Below are positions 11,739 to 22,700 of a DNA stretch of 64,000 bases, in pieces. The DNA is from Hyalella azteca. Lineage: Eukaryota > Arthropoda > Malacostraca > Amphipoda > Hyalellidae. The notes under the pieces were generated by a model that was not told the DNA's origin, made no database searches, and saw nothing but the letters and a program-made list of their open reading frames with translations. Each line of letters begins with the position of its first letter. The stretch's first letter is position 1. The stretch is taken from positions 866,390 through 930,389 of the forward strand of contig NW_025946654.1 of NCBI RefSeq assembly GCF_000764305.2, read 5' to 3'. Made by a program: the position numbers and the translations under genes.

Positions 11739-12110
11739 TTAGTGGGTAAGTGAAGGGAGTGTAGTGCACCGAAGGTGGACCCACTCGCTGCAGGAATTGC
11801 AGCGAATGGAGCCAACGGTACGTTTGATGCGTCTAGTGCAGGTGGGGCAGATGTAGATGGGTCCAGGATTGGACTCGATGTCCCCGGCGAGTAAGTGTAA
11901 GAGGAATTCAATGGCCAGGACATAGAACCCCTCTGTCGAAAAAACAAGGGACGAATTCCCCGCCGGCAGCGCCGCCCAGGACGCAAGGTACCTCGGGCCA
12001 GGGCCCGGGGTGGGGTTGAGGTCGGGGAGTTTGGCCGTCGAAGGTCGCACGCTTCCTCCGACGGGTGCCGCCACTGCGCAGAGACACCCCGGTGAGAAGG
12101 GGCGCTCCAC
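11739..12110 (-). pseudogene. LINE 5'-ORF fragment: 2A-like peptide plus PHD-type zinc finger
   Basis: The minus-strand frame reads LLHLLAGDIESNPGP, then IYICPTCTRR, then GSIRCNSCSEWVHLRC and a stop shortly after. The Cys/His spacing (CxxC, CxxC, WVHLRC) is that of the PHD-like finger found near the start of CR1-type non-LTR retrotransposon polyproteins. DIESNPGP matches the 2A ribosome-skipping consensus D(V/I)ExNPGP. The proline/histidine-rich stretch that follows (about 11580-11750) lies in a shifted frame, and no endonuclease or reverse transcriptase follows before the element's TIR. I read it as a captured, broken LINE 5' end. Confidence 0.75.
11859..11888 (-). other. 2A-like ribosome-skipping motif (AGDIESNPGP)
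   Basis: Ten codons encode AGDIESNPGP, a full match to the D(V/I)ExNPGP consensus with the preceding glycine. It is followed immediately by the finger domain, the same order as in 2A-bearing non-LTR retrotransposons. Activity is inferred, not shown. Confidence 0.75.
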
Positions 12111-12287
12111 TCAAAGAAGCTCCCACATCCAGCGGCTTGTGTTATGTAGCCTCAGTATTAGGCCTTTAATGCCCATTGACAACATTTTTCTATGTCAAAT
12201 AGTTTTTGAGTTGTGGGGGTTTTTGTTAAAAAAACGAAAAGTGGTCTAAGTTACCCCGCCGGTCTAAGTTACCCCATTTTACGGTAC

Positions 12288-13098
12288 TTGAGTTGTGCTG
12301 CAGTTACATGCTTAGTCTCATCTTAAAGCTGACATTCTGAGCTTTCCAATGATACTACTGCGATCCATGTACGGCAATATTGACGCAGACGGCCGGGCTT
12401 TAATGGGGGCCGTGGGGTGGAGTCCCTCCACTAAATAGACCTAAGAAAATTAGAGCGGCAAGACTACATATCTTGGTGTATCTGGCATCTGAGCTCAATT
12501 ACCCTCCTAACTTTGTACGGAGAGGTGCACTACAAGTTGCTGCTAGCATCCTTGAGTGGATTAAGCTACAGAAGCCTGTAGTTTGGTACCCATGCTACAT
12601 TGAGTGCCTATTTTGAGGCGCACGGAACTTTGTCGTGCTGTCCTGAAAAGTTTGAAAAGTTCAATTTATTGTCACGGAAAACCTATCTCCTCCTACAGTT
12701 TTCAAGCTACAGCAATGAGACATACACCATTCGATTTGTAAGGAAATTACCTAAAAATTTGATGATCATTTTTTCAATTTCTGTCTGGTTCGTTTTTTAT
12801 ATGGGGGAGAAGGGAGGGGAGGGGGAAAATGAGAAAGTGATTATCAAATTTTTAGGTATGGTCCTTACGAACCAAATGATACGTGTCTCGATGTTGTAGG
12901 ATGATATTTGTAGGAGGAGATAGATTTTCTATCAATTTTTTCAAAAAATTCATAGAAGCAAAATGTTCTTATTTTTACATTTTACGTATGTATGTGAAGT
13001 TTCATGATGATTGGATAATAACTGCAGGAGTTTTTCCGGAGGGTAGCCAGTCCCCTTAAACTAATTTCTTGTGTATGACAATGCTGGTATTCATGATG
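12288..13098. other. Intergenic, repeat-like, no gene
   Basis: It contains a GGAGGGTAGCCAGTCCCCTTA motif near 13037 whose complement (AAGGGGACCGGCTACCCT) recurs at 16255, suggesting the ends of another non-autonomous element family. No coding feature was seen. Confidence 0.35.
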
Positions 13099-14525
13099 CT
13101 TTACTGGTCTACTTATAGGGGTAAAATAGGACTCAAAAATGAACTTGAGGGAGAGTCGAAAAAACTCTCTGCTTTGCCACTATGCCCGACATTGAGTGAT
13201 AAGTGATTGACATACGGATTTGCACCATTTGCCAAAATTAGTCCTTCATTAGAAGGCACCAATTTCAAGCTGTGTGGATTGTCACCTTCTATTCTTCAGT
13301 TTTGTAATTCATATCCAACCGAATTGTGATCTATGAATAATGAATAAATATTCATAACTGTATCGACTCTTAGAACCCGGGTTAACATGTTAGAAATCTA
13401 GTCAACTTGATACAGATGGTATACGTTTGTGTGCGATGGTGTTGCAGCCCATTGCTGTACATTCATCTTTTAACAAATTTCAGAGCACGGCACACGGCAC
13501 ATTTTTTTACTGGCATATTATGGTGTGCGCCACATGGCGCAGATTGATAAAATGACAATAGAAATTCACTCGCACCTGGCCTATCTTCCTGACCATGGCT
13601 TGCACCCTCTGCACCCCACAGACCCACACTCAGGATGATGTATGTTTTCGTGGAATTTTCCTGCGCATAATGAGTTTTTGGAAGTCATAGGTCCGCACGG
13701 CGCACAGTTTGTGCAAAATTATTCAAATATTTTCTCTTTGCACAATCCCAGCCATCAATTCTATACCGCGCAAGAGAACTTGAGAAGTTTGTTGAAGAAC
13801 AGACAAAATACTCAGTACAATATTCCTTTAATTATCCTTCAATACTATATAATTTTTTTGACATGGAAATTTGGTAAATGAGAAATCTGGCACTTTATTT
13901 TAGAAGAAATTTTCTCCAAGCAACAGCGCAATTTCGGAAGCACAGCAGTTTCTAATGAGCTCAGTTCATCAATTTTCATTGCAGTGGAAGGTGGTGTAAT
14001 GCGGTGGTAGGGTTGTTATTTTGATACGTTTTCTTATATTGACATGAGAATATATTACCTATACTGTACAGAATTCCACACTGCATGTTGTCAACTTTGT
14101 TTACAAAGCAGTGAAAGCCTGCATTTGCAGTGCTTCTGATGTCTCTTTGCTAGCCAATGTTGTTGATTGTTGTATTACACTTCATCAAGGATCAAAGTAG
14201 AAGGGTGCACTATTGAGTATAGACCCTGATTGTTTTATTTAGGGTCTCTTGCAGGCTGCATTATTGCATTTCCTAACCGATCTTTTTGAAATTTTATTGC
14301 AATAGCCATTCTTTTTTTTTCAAAATTTTTTTGAAAAGCCAACTGAAACCAGAAAAGATATCACATATAATATGTTGGCTTGGGACCAATTGTATCATAT
14401 TTATGGGACCAATCCAAATCCATGTTCCAGAATCCAGCCCATGAATACCTAGCTAGGCCTAAGTTTCTTTTTAGACTCTCCCAGCCTCAAGTTCATTTTT
14501 GAGTCCTATAAGTAGACCAGTAAAG
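13099..14525. mobile_element. Probable non-autonomous DNA element with ~55-bp inverted ends
   Basis: The left end CTTTACTGGTCTACTTATAG, then AGGACTCAAAAATGAACTTG, has a diverged inverted counterpart ending at 14525 (TATAAGTAGACCAGTAAAG). The interior holds a segment similar to 11000-11490 but no transposase. The exact ends and target duplication could not be fixed by eye. Confidence 0.45.
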
Positions 14526-15169
14526 TAGTATAAAACTTTTTTATTGCATACAATAGCTCTAAAAATATTTTGTTTCCTTCAGAAAATATAACAATATTAT
14601 AGTATATAATAGGTATTAATAAGAGATTGAGTTCATTGCGGACATTGCCATGTTCGTTCATTCCGATGGGCGGTTTCAATGCTTAAATCTTGTCAATTTA
14701 ATGCCAAGCTTTACTTCGCCATATAAAGAAACTCATATAGTTCATTACTAGAACTTTTAACCATAATATTTACCTGAACTTCAGCCATTGTAATCGTAGA
14801 ATAATTGCCTCTCTTAATTCGTTGAATGGCAGATATTGACTACGTTGTGAATCATTTTCTCATAGATGCGGACACTTGCACTCCACATCCGCCACCGAAA
14901 ACTCAAAATTACTATAGGAGGAAACCCGCAGACGTTCTTCCAACCAATGACAATGTTTTTATCAACATTTAGGAATCATCACATAAATCAATTCAATTTT
15001 ACATTATTTGAAATTTTCGTTCGTTATTCATTGTCAATTTTATAACCTGACAACCGATATTAAAGACTTTAAATTGTTTGAGTTCCAGACCATCTTTGGC
15101 ATGGTTGAATTAAAGGTTTAAAAAAATGCATTAATTTCTTTAATGCCAAACAAGCTTATACTGAGGGGT
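14526..15169. other. AT-rich intergenic, nothing recognised
   Basis: No supported gene, RNA or element ends were seen in this stretch. Confidence 0.35.
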
Positions 15170-15535
15170 GTTGCCATGGTTGAACCAATATGTATAAGGT
15201 TGACCCATGGCGATGACGATTTTTCGCCGTTCTGCTCATCTATAAAGTGACGTCACTGTGGGCACAAAATGTAAATAGTGTAGATCAACGCGCTGTTTTT
15301 ATGTCATATCTGAAGGCATTTAAAAAAATGACCTCATCAAAATGGCTCAAAAAAATTATTTACTGCAATTAATCTTATTTTAAGCAAAACAGGTGTTACA
15401 AATCATTTTGAATCACACGGTGACGTCACAAGTTGACGTCACAAAGACCAAGGTGACATCATGGGTGGAATAACAAATTAAATCCGCAAGCCGCAGCTGC
15501 CCGTGGGACAACCATGTATTAGTTCAACCATGGGT
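15170..15535. mobile_element. MITE-like element with CCATGGTTGAAC inverted ends
   Basis: The left end reads TTGCCATGGTTGAACCAATA and the right end carries the inverted counterpart (TATTAGTTCAACCATGGGTG). A diverged fragment of the same family (TTGTATCAGTATAGTTCAATCATGGTTGCC with the CGTCATCGCC context) occurs near 48905-48960. It directly abuts the hAT element that follows. Confidence 0.5.
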
Positions 15536-15548
15536 GTTGCCCTGTCGG

Positions 15549-17125
15549 CAGAGCTGGGCAGCGCTACTTGAAAATGTAGCGGCGCTACCGCTACCACTAC
15601 ATGCTCTAAATGTAGCGGGCGCTACCGCTACCGCTACACCCACTAGATTGTAACGGGCGCTACCGCTACCGCTACAGTAAAATGTAGCGCGCTACATTAG
15701 CCGCTACAATGGCCAAAATGATTGGAAATCTCTAAATATTTATTGTTCTGCTATTGGGATTTACTCATTAACACTTAATGATAATAAAAATTTTTTAAAG
15801 ATATCAATGCAACTTTATTGCAATTAACCTAACCGAACTAGTATGGGTTACCCCAGGGTTAGATACAGTAAATAAAAGTTACAGTTATTTTTATGCTTTA
15901 CCTTCCCTACATGGATGTGAACTTTAATCTACCAATCTAAGAAATTATCCACATATACATATAAAAATCACTCTTTTTTTGTATATATATGTGCATTATT
16001 TTTGAGATTGGTAGATTAAAGTAGACATCCATGTAGGGAAGGTGAAACATAAAAATAACTGTAAGCAAACTGAAAGATGAAAAAACCTGTAAGTGGTAAC
16101 TTGTAACAACTTAACAAGTAACAACTAACATGTTGACCCTAGTAACAGGCCGAGGTTGACAACATTACACCGAAATCTTTCGTACAGTTTTATTCTGTAA
16201 TTTATATTATGTATGTATCATGCTGGTTTTTAAATAATATTTAATACTATTAAGGGGACCGGCTACCCTAAAAATCGGAAATTTTGGCTTTACCGTTTTC
16301 TTGACTCATTTTGTAACTGCTGAAAAGGCGCGTCTAAAGCAGTTTACCGCATTTCTGTGCGTGCTATAATTTTTGCGTAAGACAATTTTAAAAATATATA
16401 TATGAACATTTTTAACAATATGTACAAAGATTTATTTGAATTAAATCTGCATATATAGATCATTACTCTCGTTAATTACAAAGTGTTTGCACTCGTTTGG
16501 AAGCTACAAACGAGACGCGTTCAACAAAGCTACTACCATAGATGTACAATGTACATGCAATACTTTTTTGTGTAATGCAGTCTTGAACTTATGTAAAATG
16601 ATCATTTTATATCATTATTTACAAATAAATGGTATTTATAATTTTATATGTCATTATTTAGGTTAATTGCGAAGTGTTTACACTCGTTTGAAAGCTACAA
16701 ACAAGACGCGTTTAACAAAGCTACTACCATTGATGTTCATGCAATAGTTTTTGCGTAACGCAGTTGTAAAATTATGTAAAAATTAATATTTTATATATAT
16801 ATTTATATATAAAAAAGTACCATTTATAGCCTATTATTCACGCTAAATTGAACATAAATAGGTCTAAAGACCCTTGCTGGTACCTTGAATGCAAATAATT
16901 GGCAATGGGAAAGCTTGGGCTACAATATCAAGACTTTTTGGGCATATTCTTCTGTTTTAGGTAGCGCTGTAGCGGCAAAACCTCGTATCGCTACTTAAAT
17001 ATGTAGCGGGCGCTACCGCTACCGCTACATTGCCTTAAATGTACAGCCGCTACCGCTACCGCTACTGAAAATGTAGCGGCCGCTAGTAGCGGCCGCTACA
17101 TGTAGCGCGCTACTGCCCACCTCTG
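15549..17125. mobile_element. Non-autonomous hAT element, 1577 bp, intact 8-bp target duplication
   Basis: The element begins CAGAGCTGGGCAGCGCTAC and ends with the inverted form CTACTGCCCACCTCTG. It is flanked by identical 8-bp CCTGTCGG (15541-15548 and 17126-17133). CAGAGGTGGGCAG-type ends and 8-bp duplications are diagnostic of hAT transposons. Subterminal regions are packed with GCTACCGCTACCGCTAC motifs in both halves, as expected for transposase-binding repeats. Inside are a long hairpin (15898-16050, arms around CCTTCCCTACATGGATG) and a ~220-bp tandem duplication (about 16440-16760). No transposase frame is present. Confidence 0.92.
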
Positions 17126-17133
17126 CCTGTCGG

Positions 17134-18010
17134 ACAGTTCTCTGGTCGGACTTGCGGCTGATCTCCAAAGTTCAGCGAGTCTAAAATGTCTCTCAAGATA
17201 ATGAACGTATGCAGATGAAACTTTGCATACGTGTTCACTAGCACCTAACGGTGATGTTTAGGTCGAGATTGTTTTCTCGATTTCACCTAAGTTTGCTTGT
17301 AATTTCATATATGGCAATATGGGTAAAATTCGCAGTGAATATAATCTATCTTATATCATACAGTGCAGCTTTGATCGAAACTCTGAATATACATTCCTAA
17401 CCATCTAACATTTATGTTTAGGTCGTGACCATTTTGTAAATTTTTTCCTGTTTCCAGCTTATAATGTTATGTATTGGTTCCGCCAATGGTCTTTCAAGTT
17501 GGAAGCAGAGATGATATCGAATAAATTATCAGGAATTAAACTTCACCGTTGAGTCCTATTGAACGCATGTACAGAGTTCGTCGTTCTGCATTCATTACTT
17601 ACGGAGCCAGAGCCACTTTAGACTCGTTGATAATTTGACAACGCGCGGGCAAAATCGGGCGCTTCTCTGAATAGCCGTATAACTAACGCAGATGAAGGCG
17701 GAATCGAAAAAAATATCACAACATAAAAATCAGAGTAAAGTCCTCCTGAACACGTTTGCAAAGTTTCATCGCGCTGCGTTCATTAATTAGGGAGATACTT
17801 TAGGCTAGCCAAGCCTTGGAGACCGGCCGGAAAAGGGCCCGAGATGTCCGATGTTATGCGACTTGTAAACAAAATTTGTGAATGACACACCGTTCGGATA
17901 GTCTTGGGACGAAGTGCGTCAAGCGCTAAAATAGGCGTGCAGGGGGGTGCGTTAAACTTTGCGTTTATCGCACTAAGTGAAAACGAAGCGGGCAAGAAAA
18001 AGTCTGACAA
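17134..18010. repeat. Diverged foldback-type repeat
   Basis: The phrases GATGAAACTTTGCATACGTG, CCTAACGGTGATGTTTAGGTCG and, inverted further right, CGTTTGCAAAGTTTCATCGC match the arms of the young foldback element at 35381-35723 in degraded form. No genes were seen; the minus-strand open frame at 17783-18010 has no recognisable domain. Confidence 0.5.
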
Positions 18011-18967
18011 CGCTCGCTGGAGTTATAGAGAATATATGGGTTCGCTGTTAATTTCATGAAGAACGATTTTGATTTGAAAACTTATATGAGTAAAATCTGC
18101 TAAAATTTAACTTTCAGCGTATTCAAGTAGAGTGAGAATTCGCAGAAGCGTATTATGAATAAATAGTTTCGTTTTTTTTTTTAATTCGGACATGATCGGT
18201 CTTGATTTGACAAACTTAGGCGTGGAAATTGATCTTGACTTGATTAAAAAAGAATAATCGGCTATTTATTCGCAAAACGCTCTCGGTAGCCTTGTCGGAT
18301 TTTTTTTCGCGTCAATATTATGTATCGCGCGAGCGAGCAGCCATAGACCAGCAAATTAACCCTCAAATCAGCCCTTGGAGCCAACATCAACCATCTAAAT
18401 GCTATAGATATTGTCATCCTTGCACCTAAGCCGGTGTAGTCAATTTACCCATCTCACCACACCATCACTTCCAGTCCAGTCTTTTGCTTTTAACATATAA
18501 TCCCCTAGTTTACTCTGCCCTCTAGCAGGCTTGCGCACTGAAAGGAGTATGAAAGAAATGCTGGTATTGGGCAATGCTGGCTTCTGACATGGATCCCTAT
18601 AGCGCTCAGCGGTAAGTTTTAGTATGTTTTCTACTCATAATTTTGTGAAGTTTAACCGATCTTAACATAACCAATTATCATTGAAAAAATTTTTGTCTGC
18701 TTTGTTTTAATTAGCGCTACAAATGCCTAAGTCAATAAATGAAGAAAACAAATCTTACTATAAAAATTGACAAATTATCAATGCAGACTGCAAGTTATTT
18801 TTCACATTATTGAAAATTGAGGCTTCAAACGAAAAAGTTGCGTACATGGTGCAGCTTTTGATGAGGCTTCCTTATAATACGCAAAAAATTATGTATTCAT
18901 TTCAGGTTCATGTTGCATTTTTGAGCTGCCAATAAGGCAATAACTTATGGTAAGAGATAAAATTTGT
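18011..18967. other. Intergenic upstream of TOLLIP, nothing recognised
   Basis: No supported gene, RNA gene or element ends were seen. Confidence 0.3.
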
Positions 18968-19268
18968 TTAATAATAATAATAATAATAATAATAACAATA
19001 ATAATAATAGCGGTTTCAGCGTTTAGTAGGCCGTAGGCCTGTCGCCGATTCTCAAGTTCTCAACATCGCAGAACACTCACAGCATTTTTGCAGTCTCGGA
19101 CTCGCAACGTACTGCTACAATTCCTGTTGTGCTTAGCCGCCCGGCCCCGGCCTCCTTGCCGATTCTGACCAGAAATTGGCGCACATGGGTTCGAGCCCGC
19201 GCCTCTCTGCTCCAATCACGGTATTCTGAACTTTAACCACTGGTCCACTCTGCCACTGTCGGCATTGA
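18968..19268 (-). mobile_element. tRNA-derived SINE with (ATT)n tail
   Basis: Read on the minus strand, the head carries a box-A-like TGGACCAGTGGTTAAAG and a box-B-like GGGCTCGAACCC. It is followed by a body ending CGACAGGCCTACGGCCTAC and a microsatellite tail (AATAAT repeats at 18968-19009 on the plus strand). A second, better-conserved copy with the same 3' end is at 37321-37562. The polymerase III box arrangement is tRNA-like, but the sequence does not fold as a functional tRNA gene. Confidence 0.78.
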
Positions 19269-19740
19269 TAAGGGAAGAAATATAATAAAGTTTGTGAGCA
19301 TGTGTAAATTCTCATTAAAGCGTTTTTCTTATTCCGGAGATATTTTTTTTTCTCACGGCAATTAGTTGCTCTACCTAGGTGACGTCTCGCTCTAGGACGT
19401 CTCGGACAAATTTACGGCCGTACATGCGGCAGGTGCTGATCAGCAGACCGTAATGAACACAAATATGTCGGAATGGATAGGCGAATGTAAAAAAGAAATT
19501 AGACGAAATGATACAGAAAATATTAAAAAAAACTTATTAATTAGCAAATAGTTGTTTAAAATTCTTTTAATCTGCGCAGTACGCCGCCACTCATATCATG
19601 AACGAAACCTTATTTGAAAGTAAGAATTTCAATGCGAAACGGATAGTCCACGTACGTGGTGCAACCGATGAAATTTCTGCAAGACAAATTTCGATGCACG
19701 GTTTCTTAAACAGTTTCTTGGACGATTGTTCTTATTAAAC

Positions 19741-22700
19741 ATGGCCTCTTCTGTAAATGGAGTTAGTGCTCATCGGAATGACTACAGAAAGAGAGTGAGT
19801 TGATGTGTATTTTAAATTAATATTTTCTCAACGTTGTTTACGCTCGATTTGCAGCTAGTTCCGATCAAGCCTGCTGCTATCATCAGTCATCACTGCGTAC
19901 TCGGTACTATGACTCATCATGTCATCCATATGGCACGCAATAGTCGGAACAACGTCATACTCAGAAATCTGGAGTAAAGATCTCTGTTATCAGGTTATCG
20001 GTTTAAAAAATTAGGCTCAGTTGACTTTGATAATGTCCACTACTACTAGCAGCAGCAGGCACTACCGCACTAACACTAGAAACGCGCAGCTCCCTGACCT
20101 CAGTGACCTGAGTGATTCAGAGTGAATAATTTTCATATTATTTGCCCTGACCCCTGAGGCTTGCTCTTTGATGAATTTTTAATGTAACATCTTTTTGTGC
20201 TCCTTTCCTAAAATTATGATTTCAACAGTCTCCACCATTCTTCTAATAGTTATATAACTTTTAGAAATTTTGTTACTTGATTTAGGTATATTTTTTTAAG
20301 TGCTGTTTGGTTTTGTCCAGGTACTTTGAGTAGCACTGTAGCTATAGTACCTAGGTACTCACTGCCCAGGTTGGCAAGTGCTTTATCAGTTTATCATAAA
20401 GTTTAGCTGCCTTCTAACTCTAAGTTCTAAGTTCTAACTAAGTTCATAAGTAAGAAATTCCAAGCTAGCCTATTGCTATGGCATTGCCTGAATTTATTCA
20501 GTAAAAAATATGGAAAACAGTATTTTATTTATCCTTAGTTAAAAAAGAATAATCATGATTCATGAATCCATTGTTTATAATCCTAATTTTAGGAAACATC
20601 TTCCCATTATTCTGAATTGGTTCGTGGGTGGCTTCTGCCTAATTTTCTAAAATTAGTGGAAACTGTAATCTTGATTGTGCAATTTTATCAATAGTTGGTT
20701 CAATAGTTTATCACAAAATATTCAAATTTGAAAATAGGGCAGATCCGGCAGAAGGCACTTCTCCACTGCATAAGACCAAATTGCCTATGTTTGTGGATAA
20801 TATTACTCATTCCTATGGGCCTATGGCCCTTGTCTGGTTTCTTTTGTGAGCATTAAGAACAATCACATATTTTTGCATTCAATTTTGGAAAATATCCTAA
20901 TAGGTCCAACTGTCAAGTCCAACTGTCCAATAAAATGAATTTAATATCAAGTCTTGTTCTAAGTTATATTATCTGTGGTAAGCAATTGAAAATGTTTTTT
21001 TAACTTATGAGTTCTGGTTTGTGTTTATTGCTCTCTGTAATTATTCTATGATCTTGATAATATCTGAACTAATCTGATCCAAGCCATGTGACTCCAGGAG
21101 TTTTTGGAACATGTTGGTCAGTTGATGATATAAATTGGTTACTGTTATCTTATGAAATTTATGTTGGCAAAAAAATTGCCAGTTAACAAATTACCACTTG
21201 AACTGCTTGTAATAGTCCATGGGCAGGTCAAATGCTCATAAGTAAAGGGTAGCTTTACCCAATTAAAAATCAGGCATTGCATTGGTAAAGCCTAAAGCTT
21301 AATATTCAACATGGTGAACCTGATAACTTCAATTAGCATTTCTTTATTTTTTACATTTCAGGTTTGAGTGTATTATGAGTTTTGTGCCTCTTATTCTGCC
21401 CATTCCTGTTCATTCTTCCTACACCATGTATCCTTACTCAAGAGTTTACCCATACAATCACAGTGTTAACCCTTACTATCCTTATTATAACAATTATTAC
21501 CATGGCCCTTACTATCGCTCCTATGGTCGAGTGTATCGATATGGAACCGTTACTGCTGCTCCCACCACTGTGAGTTAATTTGAAATATGGCTTCAGGTTT
21601 GTGAATTTGTGATTAAGATGCTGATGTTCAAGCTTTGAATATTTCTACTTCATCTTAACAATTCATTTTCTACTTCATTTTCTTCTAAGTCTTAACAAAA
21701 CTAAATAAGCAATTTTATACATATTTCAGCTATCTTCTTCATCTGACTGCATATTCAGGGAGGCTTTGTCTAATGAGTTTACAAATTATTCCTTCAAGTT
21801 TATATATCATTATTATTATTATTATTACCATTATTTTTAATTCAATCATTCATTATCTTTGAATATTTTAATTTCACTTCTTTGATTAATGAAGATATTA
21901 ATTAAAAAATGCTTTTTAGTGTCATTTTTGGAGTAATAAATTTTACTGTATGGTGCATGTTCTTGTATAGATCTTTGCGTGTCAGAGATTTGCTTTTGCT
22001 AAATTTTATTTGGCAAGCTAACATGATTTTGTGTGTCATGGATGCATTATAGTTATTTTATTAAGGGGATGTATCCTGAGCAGGTTGTTCTTGGCCCCCT
22101 GCCAGAGGACTTCTTGCGTGTGAACAATGGCTGCACTGAACGGCAGCAGCAGGAGCAAACTGATCATGCCATGGCTGCTCAGCTGCAGATGATGAACAGG
22201 ACACAGCCTGTTGTTGGGAGACTCCAGGTGAACAATGTTGTCTTATTGTTACTTTTTGCGCTCCTATTTTACACTGCATTACTTTCAAGTCCTTGTTACA
22301 TGTATGAATGAACTAGCAAATACAGAACTTGATTCAGCAGCAAAATTTGTTAATAGATACCCTCATTTTCCTTGAAAATCATAAATATATAGGACCCTAA
22401 AATGGAATTAGAAGCCAAAATAACTAAGTAATTTTAACAAATATAAGATAGAAGCCCTCCTGGTTTTAGTATCAGACCTCTTGGAAATTTTAGCTGCTTG
22501 ACATGGAAAACTTCATGTAATGACTTGATGTCCATTCAAGCTTCATGACACAAAATTCTTCATATTTTATATTTTGATGAGACACAATATGAGATCCCAC
22601 AAGTATAATACTTGATTAATAGAAGAGTTTATGTTGTTATGGCCAGGTGACAGTAGTGCGTGCTACACTTCACAAGAACTACGGCATTTCCCGCATGGAT

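Larger units (their letters stand above)
11549..12287. mobile_element. TIR element with 34-bp inverted ends carrying a LINE fragment
   Basis: The first 34 bases (GTACCGTAAAATGGGGTAAC, then TTAGACCGGCGGGG) are repeated in inverted orientation at 12254-12287. The right side carries an extra copy of the TAACTTAGACC motif. The interior is G/C-richer than its surroundings and contains a captured retrotransposon 5' segment on the minus strand. No transposase is present, so this is a non-autonomous element that has transduplicated foreign sequence. Confidence 0.75.

Noticed and set aside
11528..11986. 152-codon Pro/His-rich minus-strand frame as a separate gene
   Set aside because: It runs from the element's TIR through low-complexity sequence and overlaps the LINE 2A/PHD frame in another phase.
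19133..19268. A true tRNA gene
   Set aside because: Box A- and box B-like motifs are present but the sequence continues into a SINE body with a microsatellite tail and recurs at 37.4 kb.
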